Shown here piece after piece: positions 1 through 7,757 of a stretch of 21,484 nt of DNA. Below the pieces are notes generated by a model, which had not been told where the DNA came from, did no database searches, and saw nothing but the letters and a program-made list of their open reading frames with translations. Source of the DNA: an uncultured Lachnobacterium sp. (GTDB lineage Bacteria; Bacillota; Clostridia; Lachnospirales; Lachnospiraceae); NCBI GenBank assembly GCA_900549895.1, contig URQG01000010.1, positions 1 to 21,484 of the forward strand, given 5' to 3'. A program made the position numbers and the translations under genes. Numbering within the stretch: position 1 is the first letter of the stretch; every line of letters begins with the position of its first letter.

Positions 1-88
1 CCGCCACAGGAGTTTCGCAATCGCTTATTTTGTATATTCGTATCAACGCAGGACAAAATCGCTTCTGCCCCGCTTGAATAGCAGATTC

Positions 89-1024
89 TTATGACGATAT
101 GCGCTCGTCCTTTCGTATCACATCGATAAACTTACCGACTTCCGCCCACGCTTTCTTCGACTCCGGAATATTTAAATATGCCATCTGAAATACATGAAAC
201 ATTCCCTCGTAGATGCTTAAGCGCACACGGATTCCCTGTTCTCTCGCCTTGGCAGCAACCGATACCGAGTCGCTGAGAAGCATCTCGAGCGATCCCACCT
301 GAATGAGCATCGGCGGAAATCCTCGGAAATCACCGAAAAGCGGAGAAATATAGCAATCCATCTTATCGTGATCCCCGGCGTAATCATTGACATAGATCAG
401 GCTGTCCTTTGTATTTCCAAGCAAAGGATCCCTCTCATAGTTTGTCTCATACGACTCGCCGCTTGCGGTCAGATCCGTCCAGGGCGACATCGCAACCACA
501 CCGCCCGGCATCGGCATATGGTGATCCTTTAAATACATGCACAATGCCATCGCAAGGCCTCCGCCCGCCGAATCTCCTGCAACAATAATCTGCTCCCCGT
601 AATATCCCTTGTCGAGAAGCCACTGATAGGAAGCCACCGCATCTTCCAACGCTGCCGGATACGGATGCTCCGGCGCCACACGATAATCCGGTGTCAATAC
701 ATTGCATCCGTGACTCACCTCATTGTAGAGTCCTGCAAACACATAGTATGCATTGCGCACCGCGCCCATATAACCGCCTCCGTGCAGCTGCAATATCACA
801 TGATCCTGACTTGGATTCTCCTTTAATGACAGTAATTTCATCGAAAAATTCTTCAACTCGATGTGTGTCATATTAAAGCAGTCCGGCACGATCCACGGCG
901 GCTCCTTGAGCCGCTTTCGAAGTTCGCCGCTTTTGATCTTCTTACCGATCTGCAGATCGTTTGTCAGGTGCGACAACAGATCTGCGATCACACGTCCTTT
1001 AACACTTGCTTCTGTTTCAATCAT
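89..1024 (-). CDS. alpha/beta hydrolase, hormone-sensitive-lipase-type esterase
   Basis: A 311-aa cytoplasmic alpha/beta hydrolase of the HSL (family IV) esterase group, expected to hydrolyse short acyl or acetyl esters. Visible signatures are the oxyanion-hole HGGG at residues 81-84, the nucleophile elbow GDSAG at 150-154 (Ser152), an acidic residue in the segment GSLEMLLSDS (Glu247, where many relatives have Asp or Glu), and the catalytic His277 in GMFHVF. Length is normal for the family and there is no signal peptide. Its ATG overlaps the stop of the upstream zinc-ribbon gene by 4 bases (ATGA type), so the two are probably translationally coupled. It is the last of three overlapping genes with an acyltransferase and a membrane protein, which suggests that an ester is made and cleaved in one pathway. 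The substrate cannot be read from the sequence. Positions 1-88 downstream contain no gene and no convincing terminator. Confidence 0.9.
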   Translation of the reverse strand: MIETEASVKGRVIADLLSHLTNDLQIGKKIKSGELRKRLKEPPWIVPDCFNMTHIELKNFSMKLLSLKENPSQDHVILQLHGGGYMGAVRNAYYVFAGLYNEVSHGCNVLTPDYRVAPEHPYPAALEDAVASYQWLLDKGYYGEQIIVAGDSAGGGLAMALCMYLKDHHMPMPGGVVAMSPWTDLTASGESYETNYERDPLLGNTKDSLIYVNDYAGDHDKMDCYISPLFGDFRGFPPMLIQVGSLEMLLSDSVSVAAKAREQGIRVRLSIYEGMFHVFQMAYLNIPESKKAWAEVGKFIDVIRKDERISS

Positions 1025-1686
1025 ACATGAAATCTCCGTTTTAATTCTGTTCTTGCCCGTCGGTCACCAATGATCAGCGTACCTAAGAACAAAAATACCG
1101 ATGTTGCAAAAGCGATCCATACCAGATATGGGAACTTGATGATCCCCCCCAGCCTGAGTCCGACCGGAATCAGGCTAAGCAGGATTGCCAATATCTGTGC
1201 CATCATATAACTCTGCCAGTTTCTCCGGTTCACCAGCGTTAAGATCAAAAGTGTCAGGTCGATCAGAAGAATGCCAAGCGGCAACACATAATCGAGTGAC
1301 CAGCCTTGGTATCCGGTCAGATAATCAATGCCAAGAAGCATCAGTACCGCAAGGATCACAAGCGTCAGTGTCTTAAACATATAGCCGGATTTACCGAGGA
1401 TTGCCATACGAACAACCGCGTTTGCGTATACAAGGATCAGACATACCACAAGACTCCATGCGACCTCCGGATCCGTGATATGATTGATCGCCACCATAAG
1501 ACAACCTGCCACAATCGATAAGAACAGTAGAAGATTCTCCAGCAGACGGAACCTCCGGTTGACACCGATTGCATTCGGATACACATTCACACCCGGTACA
1601 TCCGTGCTCTCCAGCACATTCTTACAAAGCGGACAGCGATCCGTATCATCTAAAATAATCACATTACATTTTTGACATCTACTCAT
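1021..1686 (-). CDS. zinc-ribbon membrane protein, six TM segments (DUF6320-like)
   Basis: A 221-aa protein beginning with a rubredoxin-like zinc knuckle: Cys4 and Cys7 (CQKC) paired with Cys18 and Cys21 (CPLC). About six hydrophobic helices follow, roughly at residues 50-67, 72-94, 103-123, 132-153, 160-179 and 187-207, ending in a basic tail. It resembles what databases call DUF6320 in Lachnospiraceae, a name given here from memory. Function is unknown. It overlaps the acyltransferase upstream by 8 bases and the esterase downstream by 4, so the three are almost certainly co-translated. The zinc ribbon would face the cytoplasm and could dock a soluble partner such as a flanking enzyme; this is inference. 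Confidence 0.85.
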   Translation of the reverse strand: MSRCQKCNVIILDDTDRCPLCKNVLESTDVPGVNVYPNAIGVNRRFRLLENLLLFLSIVAGCLMVAINHITDPEVAWSLVVCLILVYANAVVRMAILGKSGYMFKTLTLVILAVLMLLGIDYLTGYQGWSLDYVLPLGILLIDLTLLILTLVNRRNWQSYMMAQILAILLSLIPVGLRLGGIIKFPYLVWIAFATSVFLFLGTLIIGDRRARTELKRRFHV

Positions 1687-2980
1687 AATATACTCCGTTC
1701 GTCTGAATCTCTACCTCAATTCCATCTGAAGCAATCTTACGGAAAAACGCCTTCTGTACCATTGCTTCTGCAAAAACCGAGCTGAACGTAAACACCAGTG
1801 TGTCCTTATACGAACAGATCGTACCTTTGATCTCCTGTCCCTTTGACATCGCAATAAAAGCCTTAAAGCCTTTCACATACGGTTCATAGAGTGCATCAAT
1901 CTTGATGTTTCCGATATTCGTGATCGTCGTCGTATTGGCAACCGCCGATTTGGTGTAGACCAGACGCATCGCAATATTCTTAATAAAAAGCGGGACCGGC
2001 CGCATCAGCTTATTCATCTGGTTTGACACACTGTATGAAAACAGATCTTCGAGATGTTCTTTATTAATCTGAGAATGCAGGCTTTCCTTGATGATCTGTA
2101 TCACTTCCTCAAAGGTGTACTGTTCCTTCGTGGCACGAAACTCTGCCGATACCATTACAAAGAAATTCTTCGTTGTGTTTGAATCAAAATAAGGGCGCAG
2201 ATTGACCGGTACCGCTACACGGATCGGACGGCCTCCCGGCATTCCATGCATCATTTCTTGATAAACACTCCATACAAACACAGCAACCAGATATTCATTT
2301 AAGGATGCTCCATACTTGTGTGCAACCTGCTTAAGCTGGGAAACCGGCATACAACCATGCATGACGCCAAACTCTCCCGCCGGAAGATGCTCCTCCTTGA
2401 TCAGATAAGCCCTCTCCTTATTGAATCCACTCGGCTTACCATTTTTGTAATTGCGGACAAAACTGTCCTCGCGGCAGAGCGAAGTATCCACGCTCAGCTT
2501 GTCCCCCGTCTTTTCCGCCAATTCCTTGTGCACCAGACGAAGATACTGATACGTCAGCTCCCTTAGAAAATTGATACCACCCATACCATCCGTCAGCACG
2601 TGAAACACTTCCAGATTGATGCGGCATCCGTAATACGTCACACGAAACAGATAATTATGATTACGATTCTGGCGGATATAACGACACGGAAACATAATTT
2701 CTTCCGACACCTTAGGCGCCCGCTTTCCGTTCTCTTCAAAATAATACCAGAATACACCGGTCCTGAGCCGCACATTGAATCCATCAAATTTCGGTAACAC
2801 CATATCCAGTGCCTGTTGTAAGTAATCTCTTTGAATTTCTTCATTGAGGTCCACACTGATACGATAAACGTTTGTCATATTCTCCCCTGCGATCGACGGG
2901 AAAAGATGTGCGGTGTTGTCAAGCTTATCCCAGCGGATCTGACGCGGGATCGGCTTTATTTTACGTTGTTTCTTACTCAT
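1679..2980 (-). CDS. condensation-fold acyltransferase (alcohol acetyltransferase-like)
   Basis: A 433-aa protein of the chloramphenicol-acetyltransferase/condensation-domain superfamily, of the kind annotated as alcohol acetyltransferase or PapA-like. The diagnostic HxxxDG active-site motif is His127-Val-Leu-Thr-Asp131-Gly132, preceded by a beta strand (RINLEVF), with a second-half region around 240-300 typical of the two-lobed fold. No carrier-protein or adenylation domain is attached, so it probably uses acyl-CoA and a diffusible acceptor. It is the first gene of the three-gene overlapping operon. The upstream ribosome site is weak (GAAAG), but the ATG at 2980 is the only good start. The acceptor could be an alcohol, a lipid or a peptide; the sequence does not say. 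Confidence 0.8.
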   Translation of the reverse strand: MSKKQRKIKPIPRQIRWDKLDNTAHLFPSIAGENMTNVYRISVDLNEEIQRDYLQQALDMVLPKFDGFNVRLRTGVFWYYFEENGKRAPKVSEEIMFPCRYIRQNRNHNYLFRVTYYGCRINLEVFHVLTDGMGGINFLRELTYQYLRLVHKELAEKTGDKLSVDTSLCREDSFVRNYKNGKPSGFNKERAYLIKEEHLPAGEFGVMHGCMPVSQLKQVAHKYGASLNEYLVAVFVWSVYQEMMHGMPGGRPIRVAVPVNLRPYFDSNTTKNFFVMVSAEFRATKEQYTFEEVIQIIKESLHSQINKEHLEDLFSYSVSNQMNKLMRPVPLFIKNIAMRLVYTKSAVANTTTITNIGNIKIDALYEPYVKGFKAFIAMSKGQEIKGTICSYKDTLVFTFSSVFAEAMVQKAFFRKIASDGIEVEIQTNGVYYE

Positions 2981-2999
2981 AGTTACTTTTCTTTCATCT

Positions 3000-3027
3000 A
3001 TTATAAATACTCAAAAACTGCCACAAA
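3000..3027 (-). promoter_or_regulatory. candidate promoter of the acyltransferase operon
   Basis: Reading the minus strand, a perfect TATAAT (3000-3005) sits 16 bases after TTTGTG (3022-3027), or 15 after TTGTGG. It lies about 20 bases upstream of the acyltransferase ATG. The -35 is poor, so confidence is limited. Transcription would start just inside the short gap. Confidence 0.35.
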
Positions 3028-3068
3028 AGGCACTGTTCGGACACTCCTGTTCCGCCTTGCCCTGTGGC
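3012..3068 (-). terminator. possible terminator after the COG2426-type gene
   Basis: On the minus strand, directly at the stop codon of the membrane protein, GCCACA pairs with TGTGGC (3063-3068 with 3020-3025). Shorter inner pairings (GGCA with TGCC; CGG with CCG) follow, and then a GTTTTT run. The loop region is long, so this is a moderate prediction of where the hisC unit ends. Confidence 0.4.
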
Positions 3069-3529
3069 TAAAAAATACTGACTCCGGCGAAACTGAGCAC
3101 CATCATAATGATTCCTGCAAGCAGTACCCCAAGCATGACAGCGGCAACCGTCGATTTAAAATCCATATCCAGAATACTTGCCGCAAGTGTGCCGGTCCAT
3201 GCTCCGGTTCCCGGAAGCGGGATTCCGACAAACAGAAGCAGTGCCAAAAACAATCCCCGACCAGCCTTCTGTTGTAACTTTTTTCCACCCTTCTCGCCTT
3301 TTTCCAGACACCAGCTAAAGAATCCCCCGATCACCGGTTTATCCGCGCCCCATTCGAGCACTTTGCGGGCAAACAGATAGATGATCGGAACCGGCAGCAT
3401 ATTGCCGATGATCGCGATCACATACGATGGAACGATCGGAAGATGCCGGATCTGTGAGATCGGGATTGCGCCACGCAACTCGATAAGCGGTACCATGGAT
3501 ACAAAAAATACAACCAGATAGTCAATCAT
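3068..3529 (-). CDS. small multidrug-export family membrane protein (COG2426 type)
   Basis: A 153-aa integral membrane protein resembling the Sm_multidrug_ex / COG2426 family, whose transport role is named but not well proven. The N-terminal ELRGAIPIS segment after a first membrane helix (residues 1-16) is typical of the family, as are the central helix VPSYVIAIIGNMLPVP and the glycine/proline-rich GIPLPGTGAWTGTLAA. Four to five hydrophobic segments are visible. A GTGAGGA ribosome site precedes the ATG. It starts 17 bases after the hisC stop, so the two share an operon, although no functional link is obvious. Confidence 0.8.
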   Translation of the reverse strand: MIDYLVVFFVSMVPLIELRGAIPISQIRHLPIVPSYVIAIIGNMLPVPIIYLFARKVLEWGADKPVIGGFFSWCLEKGEKGGKKLQQKAGRGLFLALLLFVGIPLPGTGAWTGTLAASILDMDFKSTVAAVMLGVLLAGIIMMVLSFAGVSIF

Positions 3530-3546
3530 GAAAATAAATCCTCACT

Positions 3547-4614
3547 TTACTTATTCTTCTTTAAATAATCCTCGAGGAACGCAATAAATGTCTTCATCTG
3601 CTCATCCGTTCCGATGGAAATGCGCAGATATTCGTTGATACGCGGCGGATTACTGAAATGACGCACAAAGATGTCATTCTCACGGAGTGCCTCAAACAAA
3701 GCCTCCCCCGATACCTGTGGATGTCTGGCAAAAATAAAGTTGCTCTTTGAATCTCCAAACACAAATCCAAGGCGCTTCAGTTCCTGCTTCGTCCACTCTC
3801 TCGTCTTAATGATTTTATCCCTTGTCATCTCAAAATATGCCCGATCCTTCATTGCTGCCGTACCGGCTGCAATTGTGATCGTATTCATCGTGTAAGAATT
3901 AAACGAATACTTCACATCATTTAAATATTTGATCAATGTCGGATTACTGATCGCATAACCGATACGTGAACCTGCCATAGAACGAGACTTCGAGAACGTC
4001 TGTACCACAATCACATTGTCATACTTGTCAATGAGAGGAAGCGCACTCATTCCGCCAAAATCAATATATGCTTCATCGACAACAACGATGACGTCCTGAT
4101 TTGCCTCTATGATCTCCTCAATCTGAGACAGATCCATCAATTCGCCTGTCGGTGCATTCGGATTCGGGAAGATTACACCACCGTTTTCGCGCATGTAATC
4201 CTTCGGGCAGATTTTAAAATCCTCATCGAGCGGAATCTGTTCATACGGAATGTGAAGCATCTCGGCCCATACATCATAAAACGAGTAGGTTATATCCGGG
4301 AAAAAGATTGGCTTTGCAGAATTAAAAAATGTCATAAAAATCATTGCCAGTACGTCATCGGATCCAACTCCGACAAAGACCTGATCTGTCCCTACTTTAT
4401 AATTCGAAGCGATCGCCTGTACAAGATCACCCACAAGCGGATCCGGATACATACGAAGCCGGTCGATATCCACGCTTTTCACCGCTTCGGCAACACCCGG
4501 TGCCGGCGGATACGGATTCTCGTTTGTATTTAACTTAATGATATTCTGTTTCTTTGGCTGCTCTCCCGGAACATACGGGACAACTTTTCGTATATTTTCT
4601 TCCCACTTCTTCAT
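3547..4614 (-). CDS. hisC: histidinol-phosphate aminotransferase
   Basis: A PLP-dependent class I/II aminotransferase that converts imidazole-acetol phosphate plus glutamate to histidinol phosphate in histidine synthesis; some homologues also act on aromatic amino acids. The start chosen is the ATG at 4614, giving 355 aa. It follows an excellent GAGGAGG site with a 7-base spacer; the longer frame from 4644 has no site of its own. Motifs: the substrate-binding NENPYPP near residue 31, the NPNAPTG loop at 151-157, Asp180 and Tyr183 in DEAYIDF, the PLP-binding lysine in FSKSRSMAGSRIGY (Lys209) and Arg217. Length is normal. No other his gene is in the window, so it is an orphan copy here, co-transcribed with a membrane protein. 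Confidence 0.93.
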   Translation of the reverse strand: MKKWEENIRKVVPYVPGEQPKKQNIIKLNTNENPYPPAPGVAEAVKSVDIDRLRMYPDPLVGDLVQAIASNYKVGTDQVFVGVGSDDVLAMIFMTFFNSAKPIFFPDITYSFYDVWAEMLHIPYEQIPLDEDFKICPKDYMRENGGVIFPNPNAPTGELMDLSQIEEIIEANQDVIVVVDEAYIDFGGMSALPLIDKYDNVIVVQTFSKSRSMAGSRIGYAISNPTLIKYLNDVKYSFNSYTMNTITIAAGTAAMKDRAYFEMTRDKIIKTREWTKQELKRLGFVFGDSKSNFIFARHPQVSGEALFEALRENDIFVRHFSNPPRINEYLRISIGTDEQMKTFIAFLEDYLKKNK

Positions 4615-4645
4615 GGTCGATCCTCCTCGCTTATATATATCCAAT

Positions 4646-4674
4646 ACTGTACCGCATTATGGCAAAATTGTAAA
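4646..4674 (-). promoter_or_regulatory. candidate hisC promoter
   Basis: On the minus strand TTTACA (4669-4674) is 17 bases from TACAGT (4646-4651). That puts the transcript start about 25 bases upstream of the hisC ATG. The leader is too short for a T-box or his attenuator. Confidence 0.5.
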
Positions 4675-4719
4675 GAATTCCCCCCTGTACAAAGCGTTAT
4701 TTTCATCATATTTTCCCTC

Positions 4720-4747
4720 TTGAAGATTTCTGTAATCGTGATAAGAT
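4720..4747 (+). promoter_or_regulatory. candidate MATE promoter
   Basis: TTGAAG (4720-4725), a 16-base spacer, then TAAGAT (4742-4747), about 48 bases upstream of the MATE start. It is divergent from the hisC promoter, with about 45 bases between the two -35 boxes. Confidence 0.4.
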
Positions 4748-4795
4748 AGATACACATTGCGTAAAAATAAATTTGTTAAACTATGAGGTAATCGT

Positions 4796-6148
4796 ATGGC
4801 ATCAAACACAACAAAAGATATGACAAGCGGCTCTACCATGAAACTGATCCTCGGATTTGCGGTGCCGCTCCTTATGGGTATGCTTTTTCAGCAGGTATAC
4901 AGTCTGGTCGACACGATCATTGTAGGACGCTTCTTAGGCGTTTCGGCTCTCGCCGCAGTAGGCGCAACCGGAAGTATCAACTTCCTGATCGTTGGATTCT
5001 GTCAGGGAATCTGTAACGGATTTGCGCTCCCTGTCGCGCAGCGGTTCGGAGCAAAGGATTATGACGGATTGCGTAAATATGTAGGTAACTCAGCTGTGTT
5101 ATCCATCATCTTCGGTGGCGCGATCACACTCATTACGGTGATTGCCTGCCGTCCGATCCTTGAGCTGATGCAGACGCCTGCAGATATCATTGATCTGTCC
5201 TATCATTATATCGTAGTTATTTTTGCCGGCATTCCGGCGATCATGCTTTACAATATTCTGTCCGCTTACCTGCGTTCACTCGGAGATTCCATCACACCGG
5301 TTATCTTCCTCGTACTGTCTGCGGGACTGAATATCGGACTGGATCTGCTTTTTATCGTCACCTTCCACTGGGGTGTATTCGGTGCTGCTTTCGCAACCGT
5401 ACTCTCACAGGCAGTATCCGGTATTCTTTGTCTGATTCTTATTATAAAGAAGTTTGACCTTCTTCACCTGAAGCGTGAAGACTGGAAACTCGACTGGGGT
5501 TATTCCAGATATCTTCTGATCATGGGACTTCCGATGGGACTGCAATATTCCATTACGGCGATCGGAAGCGTCATCTTACAGGCCTCCGTCAATACACTGG
5601 GATCGACTGCCGTTGCATCCATGACAGCCGGAAGCAAAATCTCCATGTTTGTCGTATGTCCGTTTGATGCCCTTGGTTCAACCATGGCAACCTTCGGCGG
5701 ACAAAATGTCGGTGCCGGACGTCTCGACCGTCTCGGAAGAGGACTTCGCTCGGCCGTCATCCTCGGTGCGATCTATTCCGCACTGATCCTTGTCGTATTG
5801 ATTTTCTTCGGACGTGATCTGATCCTGCTGTTTGTAAGCGCAAAAGAAGCAGCCGTTATTGCGCAGGCCAAACAGTTTCTTGTTACCAATGCAGCCTTTT
5901 ACCTCATGCTGGCTTTGGTCAATATTGTACGTTTTCTTATTCAGGGAATGGGATTCTCCGGATTTGCTGTATTTGCCGGAGTCTTTGAAATGGTTGCAAG
6001 AACGCTTATCGGACTTGTCTTTGTTCCGATCTTCGGGTTTACCGCAGCCTGCTCCGCCAACCCTCTGGCATGGATCTTCGCAGACTGCTTCTTAATCCCT
6101 GCATTCTTCCACTGTCGGAAGAAATTACAAAATGCTATGACTCGTTAA
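4796..6148 (+). CDS. MATE family multidrug/metabolite efflux transporter
   Basis: A 450-aa polytopic membrane protein with the layout of MATE (DinF/NorM-like) Na+ or H+ driven exporters, 12 predicted helices in two homologous halves. Family hallmarks: the first helix with PLLMGMLFQQVYSLVDTIIVGRFLG, followed by ALAAVG; and the mirrored second half, GLPMGLQYSITAIGSVILQ through MFVVCPFDALGSTMATFGGQN. The ATG at 4796 follows GAGGT. It is divergent from hisC. Its 3' end overlaps the 3' end of galT by 14 bases in convergent orientation, so the two transcripts must end inside one another or overlap. The substrate is not predictable. Confidence 0.92.
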   Translation: MASNTTKDMTSGSTMKLILGFAVPLLMGMLFQQVYSLVDTIIVGRFLGVSALAAVGATGSINFLIVGFCQGICNGFALPVAQRFGAKDYDGLRKYVGNSAVLSIIFGGAITLITVIACRPILELMQTPADIIDLSYHYIVVIFAGIPAIMLYNILSAYLRSLGDSITPVIFLVLSAGLNIGLDLLFIVTFHWGVFGAAFATVLSQAVSGILCLILIIKKFDLLHLKREDWKLDWGYSRYLLIMGLPMGLQYSITAIGSVILQASVNTLGSTAVASMTAGSKISMFVVCPFDALGSTMATFGGQNVGAGRLDRLGRGLRSAVILGAIYSALILVVLIFFGRDLILLFVSAKEAAVIAQAKQFLVTNAAFYLMLALVNIVRFLIQGMGFSGFAVFAGVFEMVARTLIGLVFVPIFGFTAACSANPLAWIFADCFLIPAFFHCRKKLQNAMTR

Positions 6149-7667
6149 CTTTGTTTACAAATCTTGCGAACGCTGCGCGTCCTTCCTCGGTGCATTTGTA
6201 TACACCGGCATCTTTTAATACCTGTTCAAACACAAGGCCAATTTCCTCATGGAGAATATCCATTACATTCTCCTGAGTAAGTTGGTCATATTTTTTTGTG
6301 ATCATCTCCGCCCAGTCCGCATGGGATGCAAGTGTTGGTGTGGCACGAAGATCTGATTTTGCTACCAGAGCCTCGGCAAGTTCCCTCATCTCATCCTTCA
6401 GACGGGCCGGGAGTACAGCAAGTCCCATAACCTCGATCAGTCCGATATTTTCCTTCTTGATATGGTGAAGTTCAGCGTGTGGGTGATATACGCCAAGCGG
6501 ATGTTCCTCTGTCGTGAGATTATTGCGGAGTACCAGATCAAGCTCATAATCGGTGCCTCTTCTTCGTGCGATCGGTGTGATCGTATTGTGTGGTTCACCG
6601 TTTGTCTCAGCATAGATGACTGCATCCTCATCGGTGTATCCTCTCCATGCAACAAGAATCTTGTCTGCCAGTTCGATCAGACGCTCCCTGTTGCTGCCTG
6701 TGATACGGATCACAGACATCGGCCACTTCACAATGCCGGCTTTCACATCTTCGAATCCTGTGAACGTAATCTCTTTCTCGATCGGTGCCTTCTCCATTGC
6801 GAATGTATAATGTCCGCCCTGGAAATGATCATGACTCAAAATCGATCCGCCGACGATCGGAAGATCCGCATTGGAGCCTACAAAGTAGTGAGGAAACTGG
6901 GTCACAAAATCAAGAAGCTTTCCAAATGTTGCACGCTCGATCTTCATCGGTGTGTGCTGACCGTTAAAAACGATACAATGCTCATTGTAATATACATACG
7001 GTGAATACTGGAAAAACCAGTCACTGTTGTTGATCGTTACCGGAATAATACGGTGATTCTGTCTTGCCGGATGGTTCACGCGACCTGCATATCCCTCATT
7101 TTCACGGCAAAGCTGGCACTTCGGATAGCTGCTTGCCTTTGCATTTTTCGCTGCAGCAATCGCTTTCGGGTCCTTCTCCGGTTTCGAGAGGTTGATCGTA
7201 ATATCAAGTGTTCCGAACTCCGTGTCGGTTGTCCACTTAAGATCCTTCTTGATGCGTGCACGGCGGATATAATTGCTGTCACAGCTTAATTTGTAGAAAT
7301 AATCCGTTGCAGCCTGCGCCGACTCGTTTTCATAAAGGCTCTTGAACTTACCCTGTATCTCACTCGGACGTGCAACAAGACATCCCATCAGTTTCGTATC
7401 AAATAAATCACGGTATACCACGCTGTTGTGCTCAAACATGCCTCTCTCAAAAGCATCCTCCAACAGTTCTGCAAGGATGTCTTCCAAAGCTGCCTCCGCT
7501 TCCTCCTGCGCAGTGATCGGTTTATGTTCCTTCCAGACTTCATCACTGATCTCATCCAGCCCAAGTGTCTCAAGTAATCGATTTACCGTATATACATAAT
7601 CGCTCTGTGGCACTAAACCGGTTGCCACGCCATAATCTGCCAATTGTAAAATTCGTTCCTGTACCAT
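6135..7667 (-). CDS. galT: UDP-glucose--hexose-1-phosphate uridylyltransferase, clostridial/Bacillus type
   Basis: A 510-aa Leloir-pathway enzyme that exchanges UMP between UDP-glucose and galactose-1-phosphate. It belongs to the longer class 2 GalT found in Firmicutes, not the about 350-aa E. coli class. The Cys pair CQLC (184, 187) and the active-site loop SHDHFQGG (His279, His281, Gln283) are seen, the latter replacing the class 1 HPHxQ motif. The start at 7667 follows GAGAGGG. It lies 90 bases downstream of galK with a strong hairpin between, and was probably co-transcribed. Its 3' end overlaps the convergent MATE gene. Confidence 0.95.
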   Translation of the reverse strand: MVQERILQLADYGVATGLVPQSDYVYTVNRLLETLGLDEISDEVWKEHKPITAQEEAEAALEDILAELLEDAFERGMFEHNSVVYRDLFDTKLMGCLVARPSEIQGKFKSLYENESAQAATDYFYKLSCDSNYIRRARIKKDLKWTTDTEFGTLDITINLSKPEKDPKAIAAAKNAKASSYPKCQLCRENEGYAGRVNHPARQNHRIIPVTINNSDWFFQYSPYVYYNEHCIVFNGQHTPMKIERATFGKLLDFVTQFPHYFVGSNADLPIVGGSILSHDHFQGGHYTFAMEKAPIEKEITFTGFEDVKAGIVKWPMSVIRITGSNRERLIELADKILVAWRGYTDEDAVIYAETNGEPHNTITPIARRRGTDYELDLVLRNNLTTEEHPLGVYHPHAELHHIKKENIGLIEVMGLAVLPARLKDEMRELAEALVAKSDLRATPTLASHADWAEMITKKYDQLTQENVMDILHEEIGLVFEQVLKDAGVYKCTEEGRAAFARFVNKVNES

Positions 7668-7696
7668 GTGTTTATCCCTCTCTGTTATATTGTGGA

Positions 7697-7726
7697 TGTG
7701 GCAACTCGTTTACACAAGCTGCCACA
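7697..7726 (-). other. intercistronic hairpin between galK and galT
   Basis: TGTGGCA (7697-7703) and TGCCACA (7720-7726) are perfect inverted arms, extendable to about 11 pairs using one G-U pair, with a loop of about 10 bases. No T-run follows on the minus strand, so it is not a good intrinsic terminator. It may be an mRNA processing or stability element that tunes galT relative to galK; this role is inferred. Confidence 0.5.
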
Positions 7727-7757
7727 GTTTCCTCTTACTTCTTATTTCAAAATATTC

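Noticed and set aside
1..88. Terminator after the esterase gene
   Set aside because: A 7-bp stem with two G-U pairs can be drawn (near 48-75), but no T-run follows on the minus strand.
4615..4795. T-box or histidine attenuator in front of hisC
   Set aside because: The promoter leaves a leader of only about 25 bases, and there is no T-box consensus or His-codon run.
6462..7004. A 180-codon open frame on the plus strand opposite galT
   Set aside because: It lies wholly within galT, shows no ribosome site or recognisable domain, and has shadow-frame composition.
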